Made by a program: the position numbers and the translations under genes. A stretch of 54,945 nt of DNA from Candidatus Bathyarchaeota archaeon. Its GTDB lineage: Archaea; Thermoproteota; Bathyarchaeia; Bathyarchaeales; Bathycorpusculaceae. The stretch covers positions 1 through 54,945 of the forward strand of contig CALMWK010000061.1 in assembly GCA_937873375.1 (NCBI GenBank), in the 5' to 3' direction. Below are positions 44,477 to 54,750 of the stretch, piece after piece; the first letter of the stretch is position 1, and the number at the start of each line of letters is the position of its first letter. A model generated the notes under the pieces. That model did no database searches. It was not told the DNA's origin and was given only the letters and a program-made list of their open reading frames with translations.

Positions 44477-45610
44477 TTAACGTTCTTCGATTGGCACAAA
44501 GTTCCTTTCGTAAACTCCAACATAATTCGACGTGGGACGTATGAGAACGGCATCAGCGTACTGTTCCAATATGTGCGCAGTCCACCCAGAGATTCGGCTT
44601 GACGCGAAAAACGGCGTGAAAAACTCGCTGTGAATATCCAAAGCGTTCAGCACCAACGCGGCGTAGAAATCCACGTTCGGGTAGATCTTTTTCTCACGGT
44701 GAACAACAGCCTGTATCTTCTTACACTTAGCATACAAATCAGCCCGATGCTCATTCTGGCATAAAGCTTTGCTGATTTTCTTAAGATGCTTCGAACGGGG
44801 GTCTTCAGCTAAATAAATGCGGTGACCAAAACCCATTACTCTTTTTCGGTCAAACAGCATACCCTGAATGTACTCCTCAACATCATCAAGGTGAGGCACC
44901 TCTGAAAGCATGTGCATTACACGTTCACTTGCACCGCCGTGAAGTTTCCCCTTCAAAGTTCCAACCGCAGATGTCACCGCAGAATACATGTCTGAAAAGG
45001 TGCTGGCGGTAACGCGCGCAGCAAAAGTCGAAGCGTTAAGTCCGTGGTCAGCATGCAAAATCATATACCGCTCCATCGCATCTTTTTCTTCAGCATCCAA
45101 AGGTTTTCCACGGAACAAATACAGAAAATTCTCAGCAAGCCCATACTCTTCTTTGGGGTCCAAAACTTTCTCGTTTTGACGTATTCGGTGAAAACTGGCA
45201 ACTATGGCGGGAACTTTGGCAGCCAACATTGTGGCTCTTTTTTTGTTAGCTTGCTCGGAATTATCGTCCCGGTTTTCGTCGTATTCTCCAAGGCGGGAAA
45301 CTTCAGTGCGCAAAACTTCCATAGGATGACAGTTCTTCGGTGTAGACCGCAAACTATCAAGAATCGGGTCGGGCAGTTTCATCTCAGACCGCAAATCCGT
45401 CTTCAGCGCTTCAAGCTCTGTTTTGTTAGGGAGCTTATTGTGAATTAGCAGATGGAAAATTTCCTCATAACAAACCTTCCCGATTAGGTCGTCTATGTTG
45501 TATCCTGCATAGTAAAGTGCCCCAAGGGGGTCCACAAAACTTATTCGGGTTTCAGCAGCGGCAACATCCCTTAACCCGCGAATGCAAACTTTTTCTCCAC
45601 TATTAACCAT
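44477..45610 (-). CDS. gltA: citrate synthase family
   Basis: VCIRGLRDVAAAETRISFVDPLGALYYAGYNIDDL, LHADHGLNASTFAARV, GKLHGGASERV, VMGFGHRIY, NVDFYAALVLNALDI. Confidence 0.94.
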   Translation of the reverse strand: MVNSGEKVCIRGLRDVAAAETRISFVDPLGALYYAGYNIDDLIGKVCYEEIFHLLIHNKLPNKTELEALKTDLRSEMKLPDPILDSLRSTPKNCHPMEVLRTEVSRLGEYDENRDDNSEQANKKRATMLAAKVPAIVASFHRIRQNEKVLDPKEEYGLAENFLYLFRGKPLDAEEKDAMERYMILHADHGLNASTFAARVTASTFSDMYSAVTSAVGTLKGKLHGGASERVMHMLSEVPHLDDVEEYIQGMLFDRKRVMGFGHRIYLAEDPRSKHLKKISKALCQNEHRADLYAKCKKIQAVVHREKKIYPNVDFYAALVLNALDIHSEFFTPFFASSRISGWTAHILEQYADAVLIRPTSNYVGVYERNFVPIEER

Positions 45611-45641
45611 TTTTGAATCACCATTTTAACTTGCGGCAGAG

Positions 45642-45659
45642 TCTACACGTACGTGCAGA
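45642..45659. promoter_or_regulatory. near-perfect palindrome TCTACACGTACGTGCAGA upstream of citrate synthase
   Basis: Core CACGTACGTG is a perfect 10-bp palindrome, with TCT/AGA outer arms; begins 32 bp upstream of the ATG. Confidence 0.5.
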
Positions 45660-45870
45660 GTTAAGTAACGCAGACTTTCTGGTTAATAAACACTATACAA
45701 CAGGGGTTCTTTAATGCATACTTTTTCATCGGCGCTTGTGTATCAATCTACTCGTATCACGGATACATCTTTGATCAGTATACAATAAGTATGTGTCTAA
45801 AGCTGAATAATGGTTTTATAGTTCAGGTCTAAATACAAGGGTATTAACCAAGCGGTTAAGTGAAAACTAT

Positions 45871-46911
45871 TTGAAACTCGGTAAAGCTGCGAACATCGCA
45901 ACCCGTTCGCTTACGCCAAACAAACCTCACCATGCCCAGTGGCTTATTACACGAAAATGTAACTATAGGTGCAGAGGATGCAACGTCTGGGGAGAACAAG
46001 ACAAAAACGAGCTCTCAGCCGACGAAATTAAAAAAGGATTAGACATACTCAAAGATTTAGGCATCGTGGAAATCGTGTTCTCCGGAGGAGACCCTCTTCT
46101 CCGTGAAGACGCAGGAGAAATAGTCGAGTACGCCTCACGTCACTTTGTAACAACCGTCTATGACAACGGCAGCATGGCAGCCAAGAAAATTGAGGCGTTG
46201 CGCAACGTGGACTTCGTTGCCATATCCTTAGACAGCATGGACCCCGCAAAAATGGATTACATCAAAGGCGTCAAAGGCTCGTTGGAGAAAGCCCTAAACT
46301 CCATTGAAACGCTGCGCAAAGAAGGAATAAACGTCGCGGTGACGCCGACGATTTCGCAGCAGAACCTTTACGAGATTCTGGATATAACCAAACATTTTAC
46401 GCAGAAAGGAATCCCAGTCTGGTATTGCCTCTATTCTTTTGACCTCTCATCGGATGAAAAACAGCTTTTCAGAATCGGCAAAGCAAACGACGAGTTCGTG
46501 ATAAAAGACAAGCATGCCATGGTGGAACTGTGTGATTCGCTACTAGAGATGAAAAAGAAGAACAAAAACATCCTTGTGACCACTCAACTGCTGAAGGCGA
46601 TGAGGAGTCTCTACGCTGAAGACAAAAGAACATGGAAATGCCGTGCCCTGCAAAACTTCTTCATCATCGACCACATGGGCAGGATTGGTGGATGTCACAA
46701 CCACAACTTTGCGGGTTCAGTTTTTGACTTACCAAAAATGTGGAAAACCAAAGAATTTGATGAGCTACGTGAAACTTACCGAGAATGCACACAGTGTACT
46801 TACTTATGCTACATTTTCTACTCGCTGCACGGAGGACCAAGCGGAAACTTGGCTTTAGCCAAGCAGCAATGGAGAAACGCAAAATTTCTTTTGCGAGGCG
46901 GCAAGCATTAA
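45871..46911 (+). CDS. radical SAM protein with SPASM-like Cys-rich C-terminus
   Basis: HAQWLITRKCNYRCRGCNVWGEQ; IVFSGGDPLLRED; C-term CRALQNFFIIDHMGRIGGCHN...CTQCTYLCYIF. Confidence 0.9.
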   Translation: MKLGKAANIATRSLTPNKPHHAQWLITRKCNYRCRGCNVWGEQDKNELSADEIKKGLDILKDLGIVEIVFSGGDPLLREDAGEIVEYASRHFVTTVYDNGSMAAKKIEALRNVDFVAISLDSMDPAKMDYIKGVKGSLEKALNSIETLRKEGINVAVTPTISQQNLYEILDITKHFTQKGIPVWYCLYSFDLSSDEKQLFRIGKANDEFVIKDKHAMVELCDSLLEMKKKNKNILVTTQLLKAMRSLYAEDKRTWKCRALQNFFIIDHMGRIGGCHNHNFAGSVFDLPKMWKTKEFDELRETYRECTQCTYLCYIFYSLHGGPSGNLALAKQQWRNAKFLLRGGKH

Positions 46912-47180
46912 GCATCCAGTTTTGGCAGAAAACTAAGGACTCCTGCTATGGAGGATGCCAGTTTAGCTTCGATTTGCGGACCCTCTTCGATGTTTACCAA
47001 AGGAGCCATATTGATTAGTTGCGAAATCCCTGAAAAGTTGTCCATTATGAATCGGGGACCTGCGTCTCGCGGTTTTTTCAATTCAAGAACAGATGGTAAA
47101 AGCATTATAAGAAGAAGGATAGGCGCACCCAGAACAAATACCAAGGACACATCGGGCATCATGGTAATCTTTCCGTGCAT
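46908..47180 (-). CDS. small membrane protein in glycosyltransferase operon
   Basis: One strong TM VSLVFVLGAPILLLIMLLPSVLEL; overlaps the end of the adjacent GT2. Confidence 0.55.
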   Translation of the reverse strand: MHGKITMMPDVSLVFVLGAPILLLIMLLPSVLELKKPRDAGPRFIMDNFSGISQLINMAPLVNIEEGPQIEAKLASSIAGVLSFLPKLDA

Positions 47181-48466
47181 ATGGTTTGGTTTGTAATATA
47201 GCTGTTTCCATTGCCTATATGGGTGGTTTTAGCCCAGACGTTATGATTTTTCCCAAGGATTCGTGATATAACGAGGTCTATGAAAGCTTTGGTGCAGATT
47301 GGAATATTGTAAAGAAAAGTGAACATCAGGAAGGGAATCAGCCATTGGATTCTTCGTCGTCCATCTAAGTGCGCTCCGATTCCCACTTCGAAGAACGGCG
47401 CAAAGTTCCCGACGAAACTGTAAAAGGAAATGGGCACGGAAAACCAGAGTATACCAGCAAGTTTTGAGGATTCAAAGAAAATCAGCGGAACACCGACGAC
47501 CAGTGAAACGAGAACTATCAGGGGCATGAAGTACACATTCAACAGAAGTAAACCGTCAATTTTCTCTTTCGCTTTCAAGTTCTTGCTTTTCAAAACGTTT
47601 AACGAATGCTTAAAGCAGCACTGCATGTGTCCCCGTGCCCACCGGTACCGTTGAGTCCAGTAGGCGCGCCAATTGTCCACTGCTTCCTCGTAGCATTCAG
47701 CATCGCCTACGTAAGCAACTCGGTAGCCTGCAAGGTATACCCTAAAAGTCAAGTCCGTATCTTCCGCGAGAATGTTCTCGTCCCATCCCCCTAAATTTTC
47801 AAGCAGACTACGCCTGAAACCTCCCACTGTGCCGCCGAACTGGGGAATTAGTTCTAAGCTGTCGCGTGCTTCTTGGTCAACGCGGTAGCCGCCTATTCGC
47901 TCCAGCGCCACCAGTCGAGTTATGATGTTTTGTGGCTCATTCAAAACAACAACGCGCCCTTGCACTGCACCAACTTTCGAATTTGCAAAAGGCTTTGCGA
48001 GTTTTTCCACTATGTCTTTTTGAGGGTAATAGTCGGCGTCAAAGCAGAGTATTATTTCGCCTTTTGCCTGCTTGAACCCAGCATTCATGGCGGAGGTTTT
48101 GCTTTTGCCGCCTTCGGTTTTGTCTCTGTGCAGCACTTCTATGAAGGGGTATCGTTTTGAATATTCATCAATAATCTGTCCTGTGCCGTCAGATGAGGCG
48201 TCATCCACGACTATAAGCTGCATTTTGTTCTTTGGATAAGTAAGCTCAGCTGTTCGCTGTAGCAATCTTCCAATCACTTTTTCTTCGTTACGTGCTGGGA
48301 TCAGAATGGAAACTGTGGGTTCATAGGTTATGTTTGTGGAGGCACTGTCTGCTTTAGGGATTTTGGCGCGTCTTAGGACTGTAAAGGTGAAAATGTAGTG
48401 CCGCACCAAGTATACTATCATGAGGGCAGTAAGAAATAGGAAAAAGACTTCTAGAATCACAAGCAT
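47159..48466 (-). CDS. membrane family 2 glycosyltransferase (BcsA/HasA/NodC-like)
   Basis: PTVSILIPARNEEKVIGRLLQRTAEL, IVVDDASSDGTGQII, CFDADYYPQKDI, AEDTDLTFRVYLAGYRVAYV, QRYRWARGH. Confidence 0.92.
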   Translation of the reverse strand: MLVILEVFFLFLTALMIVYLVRHYIFTFTVLRRAKIPKADSASTNITYEPTVSILIPARNEEKVIGRLLQRTAELTYPKNKMQLIVVDDASSDGTGQIIDEYSKRYPFIEVLHRDKTEGGKSKTSAMNAGFKQAKGEIILCFDADYYPQKDIVEKLAKPFANSKVGAVQGRVVVLNEPQNIITRLVALERIGGYRVDQEARDSLELIPQFGGTVGGFRRSLLENLGGWDENILAEDTDLTFRVYLAGYRVAYVGDAECYEEAVDNWRAYWTQRYRWARGHMQCCFKHSLNVLKSKNLKAKEKIDGLLLLNVYFMPLIVLVSLVVGVPLIFFESSKLAGILWFSVPISFYSFVGNFAPFFEVGIGAHLDGRRRIQWLIPFLMFTFLYNIPICTKAFIDLVISRILGKNHNVWAKTTHIGNGNSYITNQTICTERLP

Positions 48467-48467
48467 A

Positions 48468-48854
48468 TTAGTTCACCAATGCAGAGGCATGCTGCATTTT
48501 AGGAAAAACGCTTAAGCTCAGGGACCAAAACGGCACAATCCACATGAGATTCAAAATTGGGTAAGTAATTGTGTAGAAAGCGCCGAAGAACTCGCCAAAA
48601 TAAAAAGCGCCCACAGAGTAAAAATTAAAGAAAACAAAGTTCCAAAACAAACCGACAAAATTGCCTATTGCGAGCAATCCAAGTTTTCTGCTCATTGTTC
48701 CGTTCAACTGAAAAGTAAGCGAAGCAAAAAGAAAATCGAATATGAACAGTGTTATGGTTGATTCTAGGCTGATGAAACTAATTGAGGCTATTAGGCATAA
48801 GGTTATCAGTTGTAAAAGAAATAATAGAAACAAACAGTTGACAATAGATTTCAT
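48468..48854 (-). CDS. polytopic membrane protein, hypothetical
   Basis: 128 aa, several hydrophobic helices; 1 nt from downstream GT2. Confidence 0.6.
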   Translation of the reverse strand: MKSIVNCLFLLFLLQLITLCLIASISFISLESTITLFIFDFLFASLTFQLNGTMSRKLGLLAIGNFVGLFWNFVFFNFYSVGAFYFGEFFGAFYTITYPILNLMWIVPFWSLSLSVFPKMQHASALVN

Positions 48855-49153
48855 TTAGCCCGCTCCCTTCCCCACAGCTAAACATGATCTGGATAATCTG
48901 ATTCTAAATCAGACTGTGAAGATTTAAGACTTGTGGAAACCCACATCATAATTTAGAAAAGTAATCATCAAACAAGGCGGCAAGACGCAAAAGCAGCCAA
49001 ACACAAACGGCAGTCCACTTAGCAATTTAACCTATAAATAAGGGGGGTATAGTCTGCTCGAGCAGCAAGCCATGTCGGAAAACTTTTGTAGCGCCACACC
49101 AAAAGAAGTTAAGAAACCACCGACCATCCACGAACCTAAAAGGAAACAACGAA

Positions 49154-50074
49154 GTGACAACTGGAAAAATAACGATTAAGTCGTTGCCTCCATTCAGCTT
49201 TGAGTTGAGCGCAAACATCTTCAGCCATGGCGATGGACAAATCCGCATTTACGCAAACGGCAAATTCACGCAACTCATCCGCATAAACAGCAAACTCATC
49301 CATGTGACTGTTGAGTCGAAAGGCACAGTGGATAAGCCAAAACTCCAAATTTACCTGAAAGCAAATGAGAAACTGACTGAGACGGAAAAGAAGAAAGCGT
49401 CAGAAGCAATCAGCAGCCTCTTCAACTTGAATCTGAACGTAGTGCAATTCTATGGAGATGTAAAACAAGACTCCACCATGACAAAGATAACACAGAAACT
49501 TTGGGGACTAAGAATACCAACAGCCCAAACCGTTTACGAAGCCCTCGTAGACTCAATTGTTGAACAGCAAATCTCGATAAAAGTAGCCAAAGCCTTGGAA
49601 ACGAAAATAATCAGAAAGTTCGGCGACACTCTACACATGGATGGCGAAGTTTACTACGAGTATCCCACCCCACAAGCAATAGCGAACTCACCAGTTGAGG
49701 AGTTGCGTCAATGCGGTTTAAGCCAGCGTAAAGCTGAATACATCCAAGAAGTCAGCAAACTCATCACAGACCAAAAACTGGACTTGGAAAAATTCAAGAA
49801 CTACAGCAACGCAGACCAGATAATCAAGGAGATGGATGAGATAAGAGGCATTGGTGTGTGGACAGCTGAACTCACCATGCTGCGTTCAATGAACATTTGG
49901 GATGCCTTGCCAGCAGACGATTTTGGAATAAGACGGGTAATCTCCCACTACTACTGTCAAGACAAAAAAATCAACAGTGCACAAGCAAGAGAAATAGCAG
50001 AGGCATGGGGAAAATGGAAAGGCTTAGCTGCTTTCTACCTTATCGTGGCAGAAACACTCGCAATCGAAGTATAG
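49154..50074 (+). CDS. AlkA-like 3-methyladenine DNA glycosylase (HhH-GPD)
   Basis: LVDSIVEQQISIKVAKALETKIIRKFG, MDEIRGIGVWTAELTMLRSMNIWDALPADDFGIRRV. Confidence 0.9.
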   Translation: MTTGKITIKSLPPFSFELSANIFSHGDGQIRIYANGKFTQLIRINSKLIHVTVESKGTVDKPKLQIYLKANEKLTETEKKKASEAISSLFNLNLNVVQFYGDVKQDSTMTKITQKLWGLRIPTAQTVYEALVDSIVEQQISIKVAKALETKIIRKFGDTLHMDGEVYYEYPTPQAIANSPVEELRQCGLSQRKAEYIQEVSKLITDQKLDLEKFKNYSNADQIIKEMDEIRGIGVWTAELTMLRSMNIWDALPADDFGIRRVISHYYCQDKKINSAQAREIAEAWGKWKGLAAFYLIVAETLAIEV

Positions 50075-50081
50075 CAGCTTT

Positions 50082-50915
50082 TTATTTTATGAGTCTTCGC
50101 TTCATCAAGTTAATGGCAAGCACAAAAAACACCAACGTGACTACAGCAATCCAAACAATACTCAAGCCGAGCAGTAATTCTGAACTAAGTCCCAGAAAAG
50201 GCTCTATCTTGCCTATAAGCAGTTCTCGTGTCAGGTTCACTACATGGGTCAAAGGCAAAACACCAAACGCAACCGCCTGCAACGCATCAGGCACCAACGA
50301 CAACGGAAAGAACGTTCCGCTCAAAAGAAACATAGGTGTGATGAACAGGAAAGTGGGAAAATTGAAGAAGTCAATATCTGGCGCAACCGCTGTAAAGCAC
50401 ATAGCCAAAGCAGCAAACAGCAGTCCACCGAAAAACGCCAAAACAGGCACCAACAAAAACAGCGGACTGGAAACTAAACCGAAAGCAGCAATCACACCCA
50501 ACACAATTGTCGCGTTTATGGTGGCACGTGTAGCACCCCACAGAAGCTCACCCGCAATAACTTCATCCACACTCACAGGCGTAGCAATTATAGCATCAAA
50601 CGTCTTTTGGAAGTACATGCGCACAAACGACGCGTACGTGCACTCAAAAAAGGAACCATACATAACAGATATGGCAATCAAACCAGGACCAATAAACTGA
50701 AGATACGAACCACCCTCAACACCACCAGTGATGAGCGCACCTAAACCAAAACCAAACGCTGCAAGATACAAAATCGGCTCAAACAACGACGGCAGAAAAT
50801 TCACATGCCACGTCTTCAAGAAAACCTCAAAGTTCCGACGCCACACCTTCCAAACGCGGTAAGTCAACTGTGGCAATCTGGAACCCAACGAACCGGAATT
50901 GCGTTGCTGGGTCAT
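50082..50915 (-). CDS. ABC-2 type transporter permease
   Basis: WHVNFLPSLFEPILYLAAFGFGLG, YGSFFECTYASFVRMYFQKTFDAIIATPVSVDEVIAGELLWG. Confidence 0.9.
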   Translation of the reverse strand: MTQQRNSGSLGSRLPQLTYRVWKVWRRNFEVFLKTWHVNFLPSLFEPILYLAAFGFGLGALITGGVEGGSYLQFIGPGLIAISVMYGSFFECTYASFVRMYFQKTFDAIIATPVSVDEVIAGELLWGATRATINATIVLGVIAAFGLVSSPLFLLVPVLAFFGGLLFAALAMCFTAVAPDIDFFNFPTFLFITPMFLLSGTFFPLSLVPDALQAVAFGVLPLTHVVNLTRELLIGKIEPFLGLSSELLLGLSIVWIAVVTLVFFVLAINLMKRRLIK

Positions 50916-51850
50916 TCTTTGAGTTTCCTCCCAGTCAACTTAAGAAAAACATCTTCCAAGTTTGCATTGCGGATGGTCAGGTTTTTACCAGGAAACTTTT
51001 TGACCACACGTTCGAAGACGCCACGAGGCTGCTTGATGAACACGCGAACCTGCTCGCCGAAAACCTCCACTTCCGCATCAGGCAACTCCGCCTTCAAAAT
51101 TTCCACAACAGCCTCGTCATACTCAACTTCCAAAACATCCTCACCCACATGTTTCCTGATTAACTCCTGTGGTGTGCCAGTTTCGATTATTTTGCCGTTT
51201 TCAATAATCAAAATCCTATCACACAACGCAGCTGCTTCATCCATGTAATGAGTCGTCAAAATAATGGTGACGCCCTGCTTTCTGAGGCTGCGAATTTCAT
51301 CCCAAACAATGTGCCTTCCCTGTGGGTCTAACCCTGTTGTGGGTTCATCCAAAAGCAAAATTCTCGGCTCGTTGATTAACGCTCTAGCCATTATCAAGCG
51401 CCTTTTCATGCCTCCAGACAACGCATTAATTGAAACGTCCCGCTTCTCTTCTAACTGGAAAAACTTTAGCAGTTCCGTAGCGCGTTTTGTAGCTTCATCT
51501 TTAGGTATGTCAAAGTACCGCGCATAAACCTGCAAGTTCTTGATGACTGTAAAATCAGGGTCCAAGTTATCATCCTGCGGAGAAACACCAACCATGGCTT
51601 TTATTTGCCGAGCCTGCGTAGAAACATCCATCCCCGCCACGGTCAGGGTGCCTTCCGTGAGCGGCAAAAAGCAGTAAATCATGCGCACGGTGGTGGTTTT
51701 TCCAGCGCCGTTGGGTCCAAGAAAACCGACGCATTCGCCTTTGTAAACCTCAAAATCTATGCTGTCCACTGCGGTGAAATCGTCGTATTTTTTGGTTAAC
51801 CCAGTTGCTTTTATGAGAACCTCAGAAGAATTCATTCTTGAACACACCAA
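50912..51850 (-). CDS. ABC transporter ATP-binding protein
   Basis: GFLGPNGAGKTTTVRMI Walker A, LSGGMKRRL signature, LLLDEPTTGLDP Walker B. Confidence 0.96.
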   Translation of the reverse strand: MVCSRMNSSEVLIKATGLTKKYDDFTAVDSIDFEVYKGECVGFLGPNGAGKTTTVRMIYCFLPLTEGTLTVAGMDVSTQARQIKAMVGVSPQDDNLDPDFTVIKNLQVYARYFDIPKDEATKRATELLKFFQLEEKRDVSINALSGGMKRRLIMARALINEPRILLLDEPTTGLDPQGRHIVWDEIRSLRKQGVTIILTTHYMDEAAALCDRILIIENGKIIETGTPQELIRKHVGEDVLEVEYDEAVVEILKAELPDAEVEVFGEQVRVFIKQPRGVFERVVKKFPGKNLTIRNANLEDVFLKLTGRKLKE

Positions 51851-51990
51851 CCACGCAATGCCACATGTACATAAGTTTGCGCCAAAACAACGCTATAAAG
51901 CTTCAGGGAAAAGAAAACGCGTAAGGTATCTTGATTAGCTAAAAACTTGAAACAAAAAAAGAAAAGAAAGGGATTTTGTTGGTTTTGTGT

Positions 51991-54705
51991 TTACTTGCGT
52001 TTTCTTAGGAAGACTGCTGCGACTGCGGCTACTACGATGATGACTGCGGCTGCTGCGGCGATTATGTAGATGTCAGTGCTTGGCGCTGCTTCTGGTGGCG
52101 GAGCAACTGAGGGCGACGCTGTTGCTGTTGGAGCTACGGTTGGTGCTGTTGTCGGTGCAACTGTTGGAGCAGTTGTTGGCTGTGCTGATGGTGCTGCTGG
52201 TGCTGGACCGACCATGAAGTAGGTTGTCTGAGTGTCGCCGTAGTATGAGTTTGAGCCTTCGAACATAGCAATGACTTGGTACATGCCTTCAACTGGAGGT
52301 GTCCATGCGACTGCATAGTTACCGTACAGGTCAGTTGTAGTTGTACCGAGGTCTTGATAGTTGCCGTTAGGGTCAATTGCTGCCAGTTTCACTGTAACAC
52401 CGACCGCGTCAGTTGGCATGGGTTTTTGCATGTAGAGGTATTCCATCCATGAGCCTTGGCTTGCGTCCGACATCGCTGGAACAACATTGAATTTGCCGTC
52501 TGTAATTAGTTGTTTGGCGCCTACGGAAACATCAGTGACTGTACCGCGGACCAAGACACTTTGTCCTTGGCTTATTTCAGTTGCGGGAGCGTCAACAGTG
52601 ATTGCGCTTGGACCTTTGCCGATGCAGTAGATTTGCATGTCGTACACGTTAAGGTATACTACCTTGCCGTCAGCGATTGGCATTGGCATTTGACCAAATG
52701 AGCCCATTGCGTACCAACCCATCAAAGTCCAGACTTCTTCACCAGTCATTGCATCGATGCATCGTATTTCAGAGCCCTTGTATAGTGGTATGTTTGGTGA
52801 GTGCTCACTGCTGTAGCAGTAAACTTTGCCGTCTGCAATGCCTGCAACGAATAGAGTGTATAGACCCCATGGAGTTTGGTCACCGCTGTAGGTGTTGTTG
52901 TAGACCCACTTTAGTGCGCCTGTTCTTGTGTCAAAGCAGTGTAGTTCTCCACCATAGCCACCAACATACAGATTACCGTATGCTACATGACCTGGCGCTG
53001 GAGGGTTAGAAACCTGACCGTAGTATTGGAAGTCACGGAAGTTACCAACTGGACCCCAAAGTAGGTTACCATTGTCCATGTCGTATCCTAGCCATTGCAT
53101 TGTTTCTTTGTCAGTCATGGTGAACACGCGATTTTCTGGGTCAACTGGACCAAATGAACGGCTTATGTTGCCTGCTGGTGGTTGATAGGTCTTTGACCAC
53201 AACACAGTACCTCGTGTTGCTGCTTTGAGGCTGACTGCGGTTACAGTGTATGGGATTGTTCCCCAACCAAAGAAGCCCACTGAAGGACTAGTGTAGAACA
53301 GCACCATGTCGTCTGGGACTGCTCGAAGTACGCTAGAGCCTGCGGGCACACCAACCATGGAAACATTCCACAGGTATGCTTCGGGACCGCTCATGTTAAC
53401 GCTCTTGCCTAGTGGTCGGTACTGATAAGAGTTGGTACTAGTTCCAGGTGTAGCAACCAGACCTGTCAGTGGTTGAGCTTCAGAGCTCCATGCTGCCAGC
53501 CATTTGCCAGTTGTGCTAAACTGGTAGTTGATTATCTGGCCTTCTGGACCCAAGACACCTTGGCCATAGCCTCCAAAGAAGCCACCGCCAAAACCAGTAG
53601 GAACGCCAGTCATGTTGAACAGGTATTGTCCGGTTCGCGCGTCATAGTATTTCCAAGTTACGGTTGGGTCGAAAAAGCCACCAGACACAGCTTGTACTAG
53701 GTAGCCGTCTCCGATGACACCGTGTTGGTTCATAGACTCATATAGATAGAGTTGGCCAAATGATGGATTAATCTGGTCGTTAGTCCATAGAGTTTTGCCA
53801 GTAGCAAGGTCAACGCATGTGTATGGTCCATTAGCACCAGTAAAGTCTGAACCGCTGTCGCTAATTGAGGATTTGTAGTAGAGTCTTCCGTACATGATTA
53901 TTGGGTTGGTTAATTTGCCTTGGTATGACAGACCTGTGTAGTATGCTGCGCTTGGAATAGACCAGTAGTCCCCACCGACAATGCCACCATCCTGATAAGG
54001 CTTAGTCCACAAAATGTGAGCACTATTTGGCGCTGAACCTTCGGGTTGCACCTTATCAATGATGTTAGCTCCGCCTAGATAGTTGGATGCGATGCTGGAC
54101 CATGCTGTGTTTTGTCCCTCAATGGGGCGAGTCCAGTAGCTTGTGGGCAGCGAATAGGTTGGAGGTGAAGCCACAGGGGCAGCCTGTACTGTGATTGAGG
54201 TTGATGCAGTGCTGGGCATGTAGTAGTCGCCAATGTAAGCGTTGTTTACGTCATTGGGTATGCCGCTTTCAGGGTGGTATGCACTTGCTGTTTGTCCTGG
54301 GAAGTTGAACGTGAAGCTGTATTTGCCAACTTGGTCAGGAGTAAACAATGTAGCGAAAGCAGAAGTTGCGTCAGAAACATACGGACCAAGAGTCTGTTGC
54401 GCACCATCTGGCTTTGTCACACGAACTGTGAAGCCTGTCCAACGGTCACCACCAATACCGCCAGCGGTAGGTGGAACCTTGTCAAGCCACATCACAATAA
54501 AGCCAGCTTGGCCAACACCAAGAGGGTCAGGCGAAACAACAAGATACGCGTATGTCGGAATGTTCCATGCAGGGCTATGAGCAGCAGCCAAAGGTAAAGT
54601 AGCTAACGCAGTAGAACAGACGAGCAGTATCAACAGCGAAATTGCAGTAATCCTTGCTTTACTTTTCAAAATCCGGTTTGCTAATACTTTTGATTGTATT
54701 TTCAT
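51991..54705 (-). CDS. large secreted PQQ-like beta-propeller protein with Ser/Pro/Thr linker and C-terminal TM
   Basis: YTCVDLATGKTLWTNDQ, LHCFDTRTGALKWVYNN, IRCIDAMTGEEVWTL; C-term IYIIAAAAAVIIVVAAVAAVFLRKRK. Confidence 0.9.
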   Translation of the reverse strand: MKIQSKVLANRILKSKARITAISLLILLVCSTALATLPLAAAHSPAWNIPTYAYLVVSPDPLGVGQAGFIVMWLDKVPPTAGGIGGDRWTGFTVRVTKPDGAQQTLGPYVSDATSAFATLFTPDQVGKYSFTFNFPGQTASAYHPESGIPNDVNNAYIGDYYMPSTASTSITVQAAPVASPPTYSLPTSYWTRPIEGQNTAWSSIASNYLGGANIIDKVQPEGSAPNSAHILWTKPYQDGGIVGGDYWSIPSAAYYTGLSYQGKLTNPIIMYGRLYYKSSISDSGSDFTGANGPYTCVDLATGKTLWTNDQINPSFGQLYLYESMNQHGVIGDGYLVQAVSGGFFDPTVTWKYYDARTGQYLFNMTGVPTGFGGGFFGGYGQGVLGPEGQIINYQFSTTGKWLAAWSSEAQPLTGLVATPGTSTNSYQYRPLGKSVNMSGPEAYLWNVSMVGVPAGSSVLRAVPDDMVLFYTSPSVGFFGWGTIPYTVTAVSLKAATRGTVLWSKTYQPPAGNISRSFGPVDPENRVFTMTDKETMQWLGYDMDNGNLLWGPVGNFRDFQYYGQVSNPPAPGHVAYGNLYVGGYGGELHCFDTRTGALKWVYNNTYSGDQTPWGLYTLFVAGIADGKVYCYSSEHSPNIPLYKGSEIRCIDAMTGEEVWTLMGWYAMGSFGQMPMPIADGKVVYLNVYDMQIYCIGKGPSAITVDAPATEISQGQSVLVRGTVTDVSVGAKQLITDGKFNVVPAMSDASQGSWMEYLYMQKPMPTDAVGVTVKLAAIDPNGNYQDLGTTTTDLYGNYAVAWTPPVEGMYQVIAMFEGSNSYYGDTQTTYFMVGPAPAAPSAQPTTAPTVAPTTAPTVAPTATASPSVAPPPEAAPSTDIYIIAAAAAVIIVVAAVAAVFLRKRK

Positions 54706-54730
54706 TTTTCGATTACTCTCTCCTATTTTA

Positions 54731-54750
54731 CGAGGTGACTTTTCACCTCG
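54731..54750 (-). promoter_or_regulatory. perfect inverted repeat CGAGGTGA-CTTT-TCACCTCG upstream of 51991-54705
   Basis: 8-bp perfect arms, 4-nt loop, 26 bp upstream of the start codon. Confidence 0.5.

Noticed and set aside
45044-45448. 134-aa plus ORF inside citrate synthase
   Set aside because: Antisense to a clear citrate synthase; no domain features.
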